DNA of 7,200 bases from Pseudomonadota bacterium (GTDB taxonomy: Bacteria > Pseudomonadota > Alphaproteobacteria > Rhizobiales > Aestuariivirgaceae), in contig JAEKFU010000234.1 in NCBI GenBank assembly GCA_016522385.1, positions 1 to 7,200 of the forward strand. Direction: 5' to 3'. This document shows, in pieces, positions 6,678-7,200 of the stretch. Made by a program: the position numbers and the translations under genes. The number at the start of each line of letters is the position of its first letter. The first letter of the stretch is position 1. Below the pieces are notes generated by a model that saw nothing but the letters and a program-made list of their open reading frames with translations, had not been told where the DNA came from and did no database searches.

Positions 6678-7200
6678 ATGGCGAACATCCTGAACACAGA
6701 GCCTTTGAGCCGAGAGAGTTTTGCGCCGTTTGGCGATGTCATCGAGACGACCGGGGCGCAACATTTTGCGATCAACCAAGGCACAACGGAGCGGTTCCAC
6801 GACCTCGCCAGGGTCGATGTGATGATCGAGGGTGGTACACCGCTAATCAGCATCTTCCGCAGCCAGCCGCGTCCACAGCCGATCACGCTGGAAGTCATGG
6901 AGAGACACCCCTTGGGCAGTCAGGCATTCTATCCGCTGCAAGATCGCGACTGGCTGCTTGTGGTGTCGTCATTCGACGACCCCTGCGATCCGGCTGGTCT
7001 CAGGGCATTTCGGGCAACCGGTACGCAAGGTGTCAACTATGCCCGCAATGTGTGGCATCACCCGTTGCTGGTGCTGGAGCCGGACAGCGACTTTCTAATT
7101 GTCGACCGTGGCGGCTCAGGCAGCAATCTTGAGGAGACTTGGTTTACTGACGAAAGTGTCGTGCAATTATCTGTGCCGGCCGACGCGACTTGTGAACCAG
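6678..7200 (+). CDS. allA: Ureidoglycolate lyase (AllA family), C-terminal end cut by window edge
   Basis: AllA splits ureidoglycolate into glyoxylate and urea in purine (allantoin) catabolism; it is a small cytosolic cupin-fold dimer. The frame is open from the ATG to the right edge, giving 174 full codons; E. coli AllA is about 160 residues, so very little can be missing. Family blocks seen in order are PLSRESFAPFGDVIET (residues 9-24), ERFHDLARVDV (38-48), ERHPLGSQAFYPL (75-87), GVNYARNVWHHPLL (118-131) and FLIVDRGGS, all closely matching E. coli AllA as I recall it. It begins 5 nt after the dehydrogenase stop with only a weak ribosome-binding site, so translational coupling is likely. No other allantoin genes are in the window; whether its substrate is ureidoglycolate itself or a methylated or substituted relative is open. 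Confidence 0.93.
   Translation, partial: MANILNTEPLSRESFAPFGDVIETTGAQHFAINQGTTERFHDLARVDVMIEGGTPLISIFRSQPRPQPITLEVMERHPLGSQAFYPLQDRDWLLVVSSFDDPCDPAGLRAFRATGTQGVNYARNVWHHPLLVLEPDSDFLIVDRGGSGSNLEETWFTDESVVQLSVPADATCEP

Noticed and set aside
1..7200. CRISPR arrays, tRNA/rRNA genes, insertion sequences or phage genes
   Set aside because: Looked for on both strands; no regular repeats, cloverleaf-like sequences, transposase frames or terminal inverted repeats were seen.

Overview
The window looks like chromosomal DNA of an alphaproteobacterium, probably Hyphomicrobiales/Rhizobiales-like. The grounds are moderately high GC, the form of its DnaE2, and a direct-repeat SOS box of the alphaproteobacterial type (GAAC-N7-GAAC, not the CTGT-N8-ACAG palindrome of enterics). 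The genus cannot be fixed from sequence reading alone.

Layout. Positions 1-3202 (minus strand) hold almost all of dnaE2, the error-prone DNA polymerase III alpha subunit of the SOS mutasome. It is open to the left edge and lacks only its last codons. Positions 3203-3637 are a divergent intergenic region. It carries the dnaE2 promoter with a perfect LexA box between the -35 and -10, plus a short coding-like relic on the minus strand. Positions 3638-7200 (plus strand) are a tight four-gene operon: a Rieske non-heme iron oxygenase alpha subunit (3638-4822), a homocysteine S-methyltransferase family protein (4835-5755), a ketopantoate-reductase-fold dehydrogenase (5752-6672), and a ureidoglycolate lyase (allA family, from 6678, cut by the right edge). 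Gaps are 12 nt, a 4-nt ATGA overlap and 5 nt, so these genes are almost certainly co-transcribed and probably serve one pathway.

How they may work together (inference). The oxygenase carries Glu, not Asp, at the residue bridging the Rieske and mononuclear iron centres. This is the arrangement described for CntA-type quaternary-amine oxygenases, and it suggests oxidative removal of a methyl group or cleavage of an N-methylated compound. The neighbouring methyltransferase could move another methyl group to homocysteine. The reductase-fold enzyme (Asp at the end of beta-2, hence probably NAD-dependent) could oxidise or reduce a hydroxy/keto acid. The AllA homologue would release glyoxylate from a ureidoglycolate-like intermediate. 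I do not recognise this four-gene combination as a named pathway, and its substrate is unknown. The oxygenase's reductase partner is not in the window. The dnaE2 side and the operon appear functionally unrelated.
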